Source of the DNA: Amycolatopsis sulphurea
GTDB lineage: Bacteria > Actinomycetota > Actinomycetes > Mycobacteriales > Pseudonocardiaceae
Length of the DNA stretch: 64,000 bases
NCBI RefSeq assembly: GCF_002564045.1
Contig: NZ_PDJK01000002.1
Location: 4,154,001-4,218,000, forward strand
Direction of reading: 5' to 3'
The notes under the pieces are model-generated. The model did not search any database, had not been told where the DNA came from, and saw nothing but the letters and a program-made list of their open reading frames with translations. Position numbers and translations under genes: made by a program. Position 1 is the stretch's first letter. Every line of letters begins with the position of its first letter. Positions 1 through 7,558 of this stretch are shown in pieces.

Positions 1-34
1 GATCTTCTTCGACGGCCTGCACCACCACGGCTGA
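1..34 (+). CDS. C-terminal end of a gene cut by the window edge
   Basis: An open frame enters from the left edge and ends at TGA 32-34, reading IFFDGLHHHG before the stop. Only ten residues are visible, so neither product nor family can be named. It is listed because the next plausible gene starts well after it and the frame is open to the edge. It could be chance coding. Confidence 0.25.
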   Translation, partial: IFFDGLHHHG

Positions 35-81
35 CCCGCGGCGATGCCCGGCGAGCGACGCGCGCCCGCCGGGCATCCGGC

Positions 82-618
82 TCAGCGCGGCAGGTCGGCG
101 GGCGCGGGATCCGCGCCGGGCCAGCGGGCCCGGTTCGGCGCGGTCAGCGAGGTGCCGACCTCGTCCCACGGTCCGACATGGATGATCGCCATCTCCCGGG
201 TCTTGATCTGCCAGCCCTCGGCGGTGCGCACGTAGGTGTCGTAGTAGCGCACCGCGCCGTACACCGTGGTGCCGCCTCGCGCGAGTTCCAGATGCGCCCC
301 GACGACACCGTCGGCGTGGTCGTCGTCGGTGAAGGTGAGCAGCGTGGTGTTCTGCGTGTGCACCGTGACGCCCATGTTCTGCCGGTCGGCCTGGATGAAC
401 TTCACGACGGACTCGCGGTCGTCGCCGCCCGGGAACGCGCCCGCCGAGAACGAGCCGTCCTCGGCGAAGGACGCGCCGAGCGTCTCCCAGTCGTCGTCAT
501 CCGCGGCCAGGAAATACTTGAGTACCAGGTCTTCGATGGCGGCCCGGTCCTCCAGGCGACTTACGCTCGCGTAGATACCGTCGTGATGCCGCTCACCGCA
601 GAGCGAAAGGGGTGCCAT
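82..618 (-). CDS. SnoaL-like (NTF2-fold) protein
   Basis: About 178 residues. The body (RAAIEDLVLKYFLAADDDDW, then FAEDGSF, later YDTYVRTAEGWQIKTRE) is typical of the SnoaL-like NTF2 fold, whose members are small cyclases, isomerases, dehydratases or ligand-binding proteins, normally 130-150 residues. The family-like part begins about 20 residues after the ATG at 618, and no closer ATG, GTG or TTG lies in frame, so the true start is uncertain. That ATG shares the tetranucleotide CATG with the divergent flavin reductase start, which has the better ribosome site. No exact reaction can be assigned. A role with the neighbouring flavin module is inference. Confidence 0.65.
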   Translation of the reverse strand: MAPLSLCGERHHDGIYASVSRLEDRAAIEDLVLKYFLAADDDDWETLGASFAEDGSFSAGAFPGGDDRESVVKFIQADRQNMGVTVHTQNTTLLTFTDDDHADGVVGAHLELARGGTTVYGAVRYYDTYVRTAEGWQIKTREMAIIHVGPWDEVGTSLTAPNRARWPGADPAPADLPR

Positions 619-1024
619 GATCGAGCTGGAGTCCGTCACCGGTGATCCGGTGCAGCTGCGCCGTGCCTACGGGTGTTTCCCGAGCGGGGTCACCGCGGTG
701 TGCGCGTGGGCGGGCGGGGTCCCGGTGGGGATCGCCGCGAGTTCCTTCACCTCGGTGTCGGTGGATCCGCCACTGGTCTCCCTGTGCGTGCAGAACTCTT
801 CGACGACCTGGCCGCGGCTGCGCACGGCGCCGCGGCTCGGGGTCAGCGTGCTCGGCCAGGACCAGAACGGCGCGGTCGCCTGGCTGGACTGCTCGATCCA
901 CTCGGAGGTCCCCGCCGGGGACCACGCGATCGTCCTGCTGCGGATCCACGCACTGCGTGCCGAACCGGACGACGCGCCGCTGGTGTTCCACGGCAGCCGG
1001 TTCCGGCAGCTGGCGGCGGTCTGA
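617..1024 (+). CDS. Flavin reductase-like protein, internally shortened
   Basis: 135 residues starting at ATG 617 behind a purine-rich site (GAAAGGGG). The N-terminal part (FPSGVTAVCAW, then GIAASSFTSVSVDPPLVSLCV) is the flavin-binding half of the HpaC/flavin-reductase family, which supplies reduced FMN or FAD to two-component monooxygenases. The C-terminal part (AVAWLDCSIHSEVPAGDHAIVLLRI) is also typical. Between them, where the family normally has about 25-30 residues leading from GVSVL to the LDCS strand, only GQDQNG is present. The gene is therefore shorter than the usual 155-170 residues and the deletion is in frame. It sits immediately before the RibB/RibA-like gene and two luciferase-like monooxygenases that would need reduced flavin. 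Confidence 0.8.
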   Translation: MIELESVTGDPVQLRRAYGCFPSGVTAVCAWAGGVPVGIAASSFTSVSVDPPLVSLCVQNSSTTWPRLRTAPRLGVSVLGQDQNGAVAWLDCSIHSEVPAGDHAIVLLRIHALRAEPDDAPLVFHGSRFRQLAAV

Positions 1025-1025
1025 A

Positions 1026-2120
1026 ATGGACCCGATCGAATACGCGCTGGCCGAACTCGCCCGTGGCCGCCCGGTCGTGGTGGCCGACGGCGAGGATCGG
1101 GAGAACGAAGGCGACCTGATCGTGGCCGCCGACCGGGTCACGACCGAGACGATGGCCTTCATCGTGCGGCACAGCAGTGGTTTCGTCTGCGTCGCGTTGC
1201 CGGACGCGGAGTGTGCCCGCCTGGCGCTGCCGCCGATGTACCACTCGAACAACGACCATTTCGGCACCGCCTACCGGGTCACCGTGGACGCGGCGTCCGG
1301 CGTCAGCACCGGCATTTCGGCCCGGGACCGTGCGCGCACCGCGCGGGTGCTGGCCGACCCGGCGACCCGGCCGGGCGATCTGACCCGTCCCGGGCACGTG
1401 GTGCCGCTGGCCGCCCGTCCGGGCGGCGTGCTCGAACGGCCCGGCCACACCGAGGCCGCCGTGGACCTCGCGCGGCTTGCCGGGCTCCGGCCGGCGGGTG
1501 TGCTGTGCGAGGTGGTCAGCGAGCGTGACCCGAGCCGGATGGCCCGGCGTCCGGAGCTGGCGGCGTTCGCGGCCGAGCACGGTCTTGCGTTGATCACCAT
1601 CGACAGCCTCGTCGCGTTCCGCCGGGCTACCGAGGCGGCGGCCGAGCGGGTTGTCGGTGTGCGCCTGCCCACCGGGTCCGGGGTACTGCGGACAGTCGGC
1701 TACCGGGGGCTGCCCGACGGTGCCGAGCACGTGGCGCTGGTGGCCGGCGCGAGTGACGGCCGGGACATTCCGGTACACGTTCACGTGGAGTGCGTGCCTG
1801 GCGACGTCTTCGGGTCGAATGGCTGTGACTGCGCCGCGCGGCTCGATGCCGCGGTGCGGGAGGTGACCGCGGCCCGGCGGGGAATCGTCGTCTACTTGCG
1901 ACCCCGCGTCGGCGATCCGCTGCGGGGCCTGTTCGACGAGCGGCACCGGGTGGGCTGCGGCCCTGCGGAACTGGCGGTGGCGGCGTCGATCCTGACCGAT
2001 CTCGGCGTGACGTCTTTGCGGCACCTGCAGAACCCGGTCGCGGTCCGGGGCGGTCTCGACGCCGCCTTCGCCGCCGCCGTCCGCCGGGAGGCCGCCGAGG
2101 CACCGGGCGCGGTCGCGTGA
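1026..2120 (+). CDS. ribBA: Bifunctional RibB / GTP cyclohydrolase II-like protein with a degenerate second domain
   Basis: 364 residues, starting at ATG 1026 directly after the flavin reductase stop. Residues 1-205 form a 3,4-dihydroxy-2-butanone-4-phosphate synthase (DRENEGDLI at 24-32, TGISARDRARTARVLADP, RPGHVVPLAARPGGVLERPGHTEA), the ribulose-5-phosphate branch of riboflavin synthesis. The C-terminal part resembles GTP cyclohydrolase II and keeps the zinc cysteines C256, C267 and C269. The catalytic RQEGRG stretch is replaced by RPRVGD, the following helix-loop region is much shorter, and the end after the QNP motif is missing. The RibB half may work; the cyclohydrolase half probably does not. 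An extra riboflavin gene beside flavin-dependent enzymes suggests local cofactor supply (inference). Confidence 0.88.
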   Translation: MDPIEYALAELARGRPVVVADGEDRENEGDLIVAADRVTTETMAFIVRHSSGFVCVALPDAECARLALPPMYHSNNDHFGTAYRVTVDAASGVSTGISARDRARTARVLADPATRPGDLTRPGHVVPLAARPGGVLERPGHTEAAVDLARLAGLRPAGVLCEVVSERDPSRMARRPELAAFAAEHGLALITIDSLVAFRRATEAAAERVVGVRLPTGSGVLRTVGYRGLPDGAEHVALVAGASDGRDIPVHVHVECVPGDVFGSNGCDCAARLDAAVREVTAARRGIVVYLRPRVGDPLRGLFDERHRVGCGPAELAVAASILTDLGVTSLRHLQNPVAVRGGLDAAFAAAVRREAAEAPGAVA

Positions 2121-2163
2121 GCGGTGGTCGTCCCCCGAATTCTCAGATCAGCAAGGAGTACAG

Positions 2164-3318
2164 GTGAAATTCAGCCTCATGCAGACCGGCGTCATCGGCC
2201 GCCGGCACGAACTCGAAGCCGGGATGGCGGGCCAGCGGCCCGAGCTGTACCAACGCTTTCTCGAAGAGATGCGGGGATACATCCGGCTCGCGGACGAACT
2301 CGGCTACGACGCCTACTGCTCGCCCGAGCACCACTTGCAGATCGAGGGTTTCGAGATCACCAACCACCCCGGCATGCTCGGTGCCTACGTCGGGCTGCAC
2401 GCCAAACGGCTGAAGGCCGGGCTGCTGGGATACGTGCTGCCTACGCACAATCCGGTGCGCGTCGCCGAGGAGATCGCCACCCTCGATCACATGCTGCAGG
2501 GCCGGCTGATCGTCGGATTCACGCGCGGATACCACGCCCGCTGGGTCGACGCCTACGCTTCCTTTCGCGGGGTCGGCGCCACGAACGTGCAGCACGCGAA
2601 GGCCAAGAACGAGCAGGACGCGATCAACCGGGAGATCTTCGAGGAGTCCGTCCAGATCGTGAAGCAGGCGTGGGAGAACTCCACCTTCTCCCACAAGGGG
2701 AAGTACTGGGAATACCCGCCGGCGGGTGGCTCCGCCGGACACCCGGGTTACGCGGAATTCGGTGCCGGGCAGGACGAGAACGGCATCGTGCGGGAGATCG
2801 GCATCGCGCCGAGGCCCTTCACCAATCCGCATCCCAAGGTCTACGGCGCGTTCGCCTACTCCATGCGAACCGTGGACATGTGGGCTCGCGAAGGCGGGAA
2901 ACAGATCGTGTTCGCCAACGATCTCGACTTCTGCGAGGCGCTGTGGAAGCGCTACGCCGAGACCGCGCGGAAGGCCGGCCGCGACGTGCCGCGCGAGGAG
3001 ATCGGGGCGTGGGGCGGCTTTCTCATCCTGACCGATTCAAAGGAGGAGGCCCAGGCGCTGGAGGCCGAGCACCGCTGGTTCTGGGAGAAGTGGTTCATCC
3101 CGCACGGCCAGCAGTTCCCCAACGTGCTGATCGGCACCCCGGACGACATCTCCCGCCAGATCGAACAGGCCCACGACCGCCTCGGCTTCACCGAGTGCTT
3201 CCTGATGTTCGGCCAGGGGCACCTCGAACCCGGCCGGCAGAACGAGGAACTCGTCCGGTTCGCCGAAGAGGTCGCGCCGCGGTTCGCCACCAAGGATCCG
3301 GACGGGACGCTGGCCTGA
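2164..3318 (+). CDS. Luciferase-like (LLM) flavin-dependent monooxygenase 1
   Basis: 384 residues; GTG start at 2164 preceded by AAGGAG at about 2152. The sequence has the bacterial luciferase-like TIM-barrel pattern: MKFSLMQTGVIG strand, LADELGYDAYCSPEHHLQIEGF, then LPTHNPVRVAEEIATLDHMLQGRLIVGFTRGY. LLM proteins use reduced FMN made by a separate reductase to oxygenate small substrates. The flavin reductase and RibB-like genes just upstream and a second LLM gene downstream suggest a functional unit. Substrate unknown. Length is normal for the family and no frameshift is visible. Confidence 0.88.
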   Translation: MKFSLMQTGVIGRRHELEAGMAGQRPELYQRFLEEMRGYIRLADELGYDAYCSPEHHLQIEGFEITNHPGMLGAYVGLHAKRLKAGLLGYVLPTHNPVRVAEEIATLDHMLQGRLIVGFTRGYHARWVDAYASFRGVGATNVQHAKAKNEQDAINREIFEESVQIVKQAWENSTFSHKGKYWEYPPAGGSAGHPGYAEFGAGQDENGIVREIGIAPRPFTNPHPKVYGAFAYSMRTVDMWAREGGKQIVFANDLDFCEALWKRYAETARKAGRDVPREEIGAWGGFLILTDSKEEAQALEAEHRWFWEKWFIPHGQQFPNVLIGTPDDISRQIEQAHDRLGFTECFLMFGQGHLEPGRQNEELVRFAEEVAPRFATKDPDGTLA

Positions 3319-3444
3319 GCCCGTCCGCGCGCCGGGTGAGATTCGGGAGGTGCCACCGACTTCCAGCGAGAGCAACGAAAAGCGGCCGTCGGCCGGTGTC
3401 CGTACCCATCAGGAAATCGCGAGTTCACGGGAGAACACGAGATC

Positions 3445-4563
3445 ATGAAGTGTGGCATATTCCACGTTCCGTACATGAAGCCGAGCCGCTCCCCGCGGGA
3501 AGTCTTCGACTATTCGGTGCTGATCGCGCGCGAAGCCGATCAGGCCGGGTTCGCCGATTTCATGATCGGTGAGCACGCAACGCAGGCCTGGGAGAGCGTG
3601 CCCAACCCGGAGATCGTCATCGGCGCCTGCGCCCGCGAGACCGAGCGCATGCGGTTCGCGCCGATGGCGCACCTGCTCGGGCTGCACAACCCGGGTTCGC
3701 TGGCGATCCAGGTCGGCTGGCTGTCCCAGGTGCTGGAGGGCCGGTACTTCCTCGGCGTCGGACCGGGTGCCTACCCGCGCGACGCGATCCTGCGTGGCCA
3801 GCCCGAAGACCTCTCCGAAGCCCGCCCGCGGCGGGACGAGGCGCTGAACATCATGGAGAAGATCTGGGCGCGCAAGCCGTTTCGCCACGAGGGTGAGTTC
3901 TTCACCGCCGGGTTCCCGGAGGAGAACGAGGCGGACGAGGCCGGCGGCGAGTACCACATGATGCCGGACTTCTCCCCGTGGCAGGGCCCGGAGAACCTGG
4001 AAATCGCGATGACCGCGTTGTCCTTCGGTTCGGCGTCGATGAAATACTGCGGTGCCAACAACTTCTCGCCGATCTCGTTCTTCGGCGGGCTGGAAGTCGG
4101 CAAGTCGCACTGGGAAAAGTACGTGGAAGGGCAGCTGGAGAAGGGCTTCACACCCGACCGCATGCGATTCCGGATGTGCCGCGACGTCGTGGTCGCCGAC
4201 ACCGACGCGGAGGCGAAGCGAATCGCGCTGGAAGGCGGGCTCGGCACCTGCTGGGAGAACTACCTGGTCCCGGTCTACAAGGAGTTCAAGATCCTGCAGG
4301 GCTACATCGACGATTCGGGCACCCGGATCGACCTGGCGGACCTGGACATGGACTGGATCGCCGAGCACGTGTGGATCTGCGGCTCGCCCGAGACCGTCAC
4401 CGAGAAACTGCAGCACATGAACGACGCGATGGGCGGCATGGGCCAGATCGTGGTGAACACCCACGACTACTCCGACGACCCCAAGCCGTGGATCGAGTCG
4501 ATGCACCGCATCGCCAAAGAGGTCGTGCCGAACATCAAGGACGTCACCGCGCCGGTGGCCTGA
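3445..4563 (+). CDS. Luciferase-like (LLM) flavin-dependent monooxygenase 2
   Basis: 372 residues from ATG 3445, preceded by GGGAGAA. It shows the LLM pattern: MKCGIFHVPYMKPSR strand, AREADQAGFADFMIGEH, MAHLLGLHNPGSLAIQVGWLSQVLEGRYFLGVGPG, and a C-terminal CGSPETVTEKLQHM segment. It is a diverged paralogue of the upstream LLM gene and not a close duplicate. Both are the same length class, so they may form a heteromer or act on successive steps, both fed by the nearby flavin reductase. Transcription of the flavin module probably ends at the strong palindrome right after the stop codon. Confidence 0.88.
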   Translation: MKCGIFHVPYMKPSRSPREVFDYSVLIAREADQAGFADFMIGEHATQAWESVPNPEIVIGACARETERMRFAPMAHLLGLHNPGSLAIQVGWLSQVLEGRYFLGVGPGAYPRDAILRGQPEDLSEARPRRDEALNIMEKIWARKPFRHEGEFFTAGFPEENEADEAGGEYHMMPDFSPWQGPENLEIAMTALSFGSASMKYCGANNFSPISFFGGLEVGKSHWEKYVEGQLEKGFTPDRMRFRMCRDVVVADTDAEAKRIALEGGLGTCWENYLVPVYKEFKILQGYIDDSGTRIDLADLDMDWIAEHVWICGSPETVTEKLQHMNDAMGGMGQIVVNTHDYSDDPKPWIESMHRIAKEVVPNIKDVTAPVA

Positions 4564-4573
4564 TCCGCACAGC

Positions 4574-4607
4574 CCGTGGGGTGCCGGTCCGGACCGGCAC
4601 CCCACGG
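4574..4607. terminator. Perfect palindrome, likely (bidirectional) terminator
   Basis: A 17-base arm (CCGTGGGGTGCCGGTCC, 4574-4590) is followed with no spacer by its exact reverse complement (4591-4607). It lies between two converging transcription units: the flavin module ending at 4563 and the minus-strand gene ending at 4675. There is no T-tract, as is common for actinomycete terminators. It could also be a protein-binding site, but position and stem strength favour termination. Confidence 0.75.
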
Positions 4608-4674
4608 CCCGTGGGTTGTCCCGCTGCCTGGGCTTGTCAGGTGTCGACCCATGACGCAGGTACGCTGGGTTTGT

Positions 4675-5187
4675 TCAGGTCGTATCAGCGAGCATCAGCA
4701 TCGAGCCGTCGTCCCAATACAGGCTTGCCGGTGCAGGACTCCATTGCGGTCGATCGGGACCTCGGCCGATCCACACGACGGTTGGCGCCGTGGCGGAGTC
4801 GCCCAGCTCGGCGATAGCCAGTCGGGTCCTTCCCCGGACGACGGCGATGTCACCGGTGTGCTGCTTCAGCGCGTCGGCCACGCGATATGCCCGACCTGTC
4901 GTCGGCCCGCTCGGTATCGCGGCGTGTCTTGTGCTTCCCCGCCGTTTGAAGAGCCGGGTCAGTCCCCAGATCGCCACAAAGGGCCAGGTGATGGCGGAGA
5001 ACACCTCGATGAAGAACTCCGCGACACAACCGACGGGGCCGTCCTCCCGGGAGACCCTCCGTTCCCGTTCGACACGACGGTCTCGCCGCGCACCGACCGT
5101 GACCCGGCCCATGCCGGTCACCTGTACAGACTCGTGCCAGGCCGCTTCAAAATGCCGCTGGATCTGCGAGATCAGTGTTTGGTCCAT
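4675..5187 (-). CDS. Unknown single-span membrane protein (family A, copy 2)
   Basis: 170 residues. The start ATG at 5187 overlaps the previous stop as ATGA, which argues for translational coupling. An N-terminal cytoplasmic stretch rich in Arg and Glu precedes one hydrophobic segment (about residues 53-76, VGCVAEFFIEVFSAITWPFVAI) and a basic RLFKRR flank. A soluble C-terminal domain contains VADALKQHTGDIAVVRGRTRLAIAELG and APTVVWIGRG. The C-terminal pattern (LK...strand...strand, P-x-V-x-W) recurs in the protein at 6747-7325, so the two look like distant paralogues. Function unknown. Confidence 0.7.
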   Translation of the reverse strand: MDQTLISQIQRHFEAAWHESVQVTGMGRVTVGARRDRRVERERRVSREDGPVGCVAEFFIEVFSAITWPFVAIWGLTRLFKRRGSTRHAAIPSGPTTGRAYRVADALKQHTGDIAVVRGRTRLAIAELGDSATAPTVVWIGRGPDRPQWSPAPASLYWDDGSMLMLADTT

Positions 5188-5792
5188 CAGCCCACCCAGG
5201 AGACGGTGTCGAAGATGTCGAGTGCCAGCACGGCCACGTGCTCCCAGTCCTGCCAGTTGTTCGAACACACAGCGACCATGGCGATCGAAGTGCCCTTCGG
5301 GTCGGGTATCCAGGCGGTCACCTGTCGTCGCAGGACGTGCACCTCGACACCATCCGCATCATCGCCGTGCAGGATCGTCTTGTTCTCCCGAACCGTGACG
5401 ACCGCTGTTCCAGCGGGGAGACTGAGCGTCCTCGTTGAACCAGCTTCGGTCGACTCGTGCGTCTGGAGCAGCCCCTCGATGGCAACGTCGACCGACTCGT
5501 GCTCCGAGGGGATGCAGGAGCTGGCCAGGATCGGCATGATCGGCCGGTCTGGGGCGTCCGGCGAGCGATAGATCGCGATTGCCGCATAGTCGATACCCTG
5601 GGAGCCCATGGTTTCGCCATACAGGGCGTAGGTGTTGGCGAGCATTGCCGCGTTGCTGTCGTCCGCGGCCAGTCCGAATGCGTTGGCTACTCGACGGTCG
5701 AGTTCGTGTTTCTCGGTTCCGTCCACGTCGATGTCGTCGACCGGCAGCTCGACGAAGCCGTCCGGCACGGTGAAGGTGAACTCGCGCGTCAT
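5187..5792 (-). CDS. Unknown protein (family B, copy 2)
   Basis: 201 residues from ATG 5792, which overlaps the stop of the small upstream gene as ATGA; its own stop overlaps the next start the same way. It has no signal peptide or membrane segment. It shares an order of motifs with the protein at 6101-6736: REF-x-F-x-(V/L)P-x-GF, (F/Y)RSP-(D/E)-x-P-x-(L/R)PIM, a V-x-(E/Q)-x-V-T-like strand, AITAWIP or VTAWIP, and SNNxxDWxHV near the end. The two are clear paralogues. I do not recognise the family. The coupled A/B/C layout suggests a small complex at the membrane. Confidence 0.72.
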   Translation of the reverse strand: MTREFTFTVPDGFVELPVDDIDVDGTEKHELDRRVANAFGLAADDSNAAMLANTYALYGETMGSQGIDYAAIAIYRSPDAPDRPIMPILASSCIPSEHESVDVAIEGLLQTHESTEAGSTRTLSLPAGTAVVTVRENKTILHGDDADGVEVHVLRRQVTAWIPDPKGTSIAMVAVCSNNWQDWEHVAVLALDIFDTVSWVG

Positions 5793-5998
5793 GGTGTCGC
5801 CTTCCCCGTCGCGACACGATCGAAGATCTGACCAGCGGACTGCGTTGGCCGCCCGTTCACCACGTCACCGACGAAGTCCTTCGCCGAATCTTCCGCACGC
5901 GCGATGTAGGGCTCGGCCACCCATTTACCGCCCATGATGGCCCCTTTCTCCATCGCGCCCCAGGCTGCGGCACCAGCTGCTCCGGCGCTGTGCTCCAT
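5789..5998 (-). CDS. Small Gly/Ala-rich protein (family C, copy 2), possibly a remnant
   Basis: 69 residues from ATG 5998. The frame stays open and protein-like upstream of this ATG (LIQSALGWGTKFDKWVGGPILK) up to TGA 6101-6103, which is also the stop of the family B gene before it. No ATG, GTG or TTG start exists in that extension. The sequence (AGAAGAAAWGAMEKGAIMGGKW) is small-residue-rich and amphipathic, as in tails of secreted or pore-like proteins. The related stretch at 7334-7471 is also headless. Both may be 3-prime ends of a larger lost gene. Its stop overlaps the start of the next gene (ATGA). Confidence 0.45.
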   Translation of the reverse strand: MEHSAGAAGAAAWGAMEKGAIMGGKWVAEPYIARAEDSAKDFVGDVVNGRPTQSAGQIFDRVATGKATP

Positions 5999-6100
5999 CT
6001 TGAGGATGGGGCCGCCGACCCATTTGTCGAACTTGGTTCCCCAGCCCAGGGCACTCTGGATAAGCCCCTCGTCGTGCAGGACGGCACCGACATCTGAGGG

Positions 6101-6736
6101 TCAGGTGGAGGCGTCGGCCCACTCGAAGGTACCGAAGATCCCGTGAGCCAGGTCGACCACGTGTGCCCAGTCTTCGGTGTTGTTGCTGGTCACCGCGAGA
6201 CCGAGAATCACCTTCGTGCCGGGAATCCACGCTGTGATCGCGTGCTCGGCGATCTTCACGGTGTCCTCACCGACCGAGATGCTGCCGGGTGTGACGGACT
6301 GCGCAACCACCGCCGGGCCGACCGGGAGTTCCACAATCTCCACCGGCCCGCTCGCGGTGCTGCGATGCACCTCGTCCAAGCCGGCGATCGCCACATTGGT
6401 CGACGTGTGGTCGGACTCCAGGCAGAAGCAGTTGACCAACGCCATGATCGGCAGGTTCGGATCCTCCGGTGAGCGGAAGAACCCGGCCGCGGTGTAGCTG
6501 GAACCACCAGCCTCGGCCGCCGCAGCCGTCGTGGCAAGCATGACTGTTGCCTCAGCGAGCCCTTGATCTATTTCCGTATCTGCTCCCAAACCGAACAAGG
6601 TAGCCAATTCGGCAGCGAGGGTACGGAAACGTGATTCGTCAATCTCTGCCAGCGGCATTTTCAGAAAACCCACGGGAAGAAACAATGAAAATTCTCGCCG
6701 CGTTGCAGTCGATGATCCTCGGACATGATCTACCAT
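6101..6736 (-). CDS. Unknown protein (family B, copy 1)
   Basis: About 211 residues from ATG 6736; alternative starts at ATG 6757 (overlapping the end of the preceding gene) and TTG 6784 exist. Key segments are REFSLFLPVGFLKMPLAEID, FFRSPEDPNLPIMALVNCF, AITAWIPGTKVILGLAVTSNN and EDWAHVVDLAHGIFGTFEW. These match, in order, motifs of the protein at 5187-5792, so it is a paralogue. It lies between an upstream family A membrane protein gene and a downstream family C piece. Function unknown. Confidence 0.72.
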   Translation of the reverse strand: MVDHVRGSSTATRREFSLFLPVGFLKMPLAEIDESRFRTLAAELATLFGLGADTEIDQGLAEATVMLATTAAAAEAGGSSYTAAGFFRSPEDPNLPIMALVNCFCLESDHTSTNVAIAGLDEVHRSTASGPVEIVELPVGPAVVAQSVTPGSISVGEDTVKIAEHAITAWIPGTKVILGLAVTSNNTEDWAHVVDLAHGIFGTFEWADAST

Positions 6737-6746
6737 CTTCCCAAGT

Positions 6747-7325
6747 CTACTGACCATGGCGATTCGGGCCAAGATATCGGACAATTCGATTGTACTGATC
6801 GTCGGTCAGGTAGATTGACAGGACTGCAAGTTCTGGCCAATCAACGTCGAGACGACGTTCAGCAGCGGGCCCGACAACAATCATCGAACCTGGAGGAGTC
6901 TCCCAGATGACCCGCGGTTGCCCACTTGTGTGTTTTGCGTCCAGAAACGCCAAATGTGAACCAGAAATAGCCAGCACCAGGTTCCTGCCGGCCACCTTGA
7001 GGGTGTCGACTGCATCTATCGTCCGGGGATTCTTGACTTTACTGGAGAGCTTTATTGTGCCGGGTTTTTCGGGTCGATCCTTCGTTATCCCAAACTCATC
7101 AGCCAGGTAGCGACCGATTCCTATCAAGATCATAACAGGGAAGAGGGTCATGTAGCCGACGACTTTCCACCGAGTCCACGCTATCGTCGTATTTCTTCCC
7201 GGGGCGAATATCAGGAACTTCCATCGCCTAAACGAAAAAGAGTCAACGGGCTCGCGCCACTGTCGCCCAAGGAAATCTCGGATTTTGAGTTCGTCCGTCG
7301 AACTTGCGGGGTCTGCGGTATTCAT
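6747..7325 (-). CDS. Unknown single-span membrane protein (family A, copy 1)
   Basis: 192 residues from ATG 7325, eight bases after the stop of the small frame 7334-7471. One hydrophobic segment lies at about residues 55-74 (VVGYMTLFPVMILIGIGRYL) after a basic, aromatic N-terminus; the C-terminal half is soluble (VDTLKVAGRNLVLAISGSHLAFLDAK, then PRVIWETPPGSMIVVG). The layout matches the protein at 4675-5187. The stretch has visibly more A and T in third codon positions than its neighbours, which hints at different ancestry. Function unknown. Confidence 0.7.
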   Translation of the reverse strand: MNTADPASSTDELKIRDFLGRQWREPVDSFSFRRWKFLIFAPGRNTTIAWTRWKVVGYMTLFPVMILIGIGRYLADEFGITKDRPEKPGTIKLSSKVKNPRTIDAVDTLKVAGRNLVLAISGSHLAFLDAKHTSGQPRVIWETPPGSMIVVGPAAERRLDVDWPELAVLSIYLTDDQYNRIVRYLGPNRHGQ

Positions 7326-7333
7326 CGTGCGAA

Positions 7334-7471
7334 CTAACCCTTCCCGGTGATCTTGTCAGTCCCATAGTGAATACCCTCTTTGGCGCCTTGGCTGAACACC
7401 CCCTGGACGACAGTACCTGTCACTATCCCAGCGGCGGTAAACGCCCTTCGCGATCCTCGGCCGTACAACAT
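7334..7471 (-). pseudogene. Headless family C remnant (copy 1)
   Basis: 45 residues from ATG 7471 to TAG 7334-7336. Like the 5789-5998 frame it is Gly/Ala rich (FTAAGIVTGTVVQGVFSQGAKEGIHYG) and stays open upstream (RDRFKIM...) into the end of the short-chain dehydrogenase gene, without a convincing start. It directly precedes the family A gene by eight bases, so it was probably the end of an upstream gene of the same operon, lost when the dehydrogenase region arrived. It is judged a remnant, not a working gene. Confidence 0.4.
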
Positions 7472-7558
7472 GATCTTGAACCGGTCGCGACCGGCGTTCC
7501 CAGCTTCCGCGGGCCGGCACCAGCCCGGATCGACGCTGCCGGTCCGCGGATCCCGCCG

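Noticed and set aside
642..1025. Upstream in-frame extension of the RibB/RibA-like protein
   Set aside because: The extension is arginine-rich out-of-frame reading of the flavin reductase gene; the RibB domain begins exactly at ATG 1026.
5857..6093. 78-residue minus-strand frame starting at ATG 6093
   Set aside because: It lies in a different frame from the protein-like family C reading and has Ser/Arg-rich, motif-free composition.
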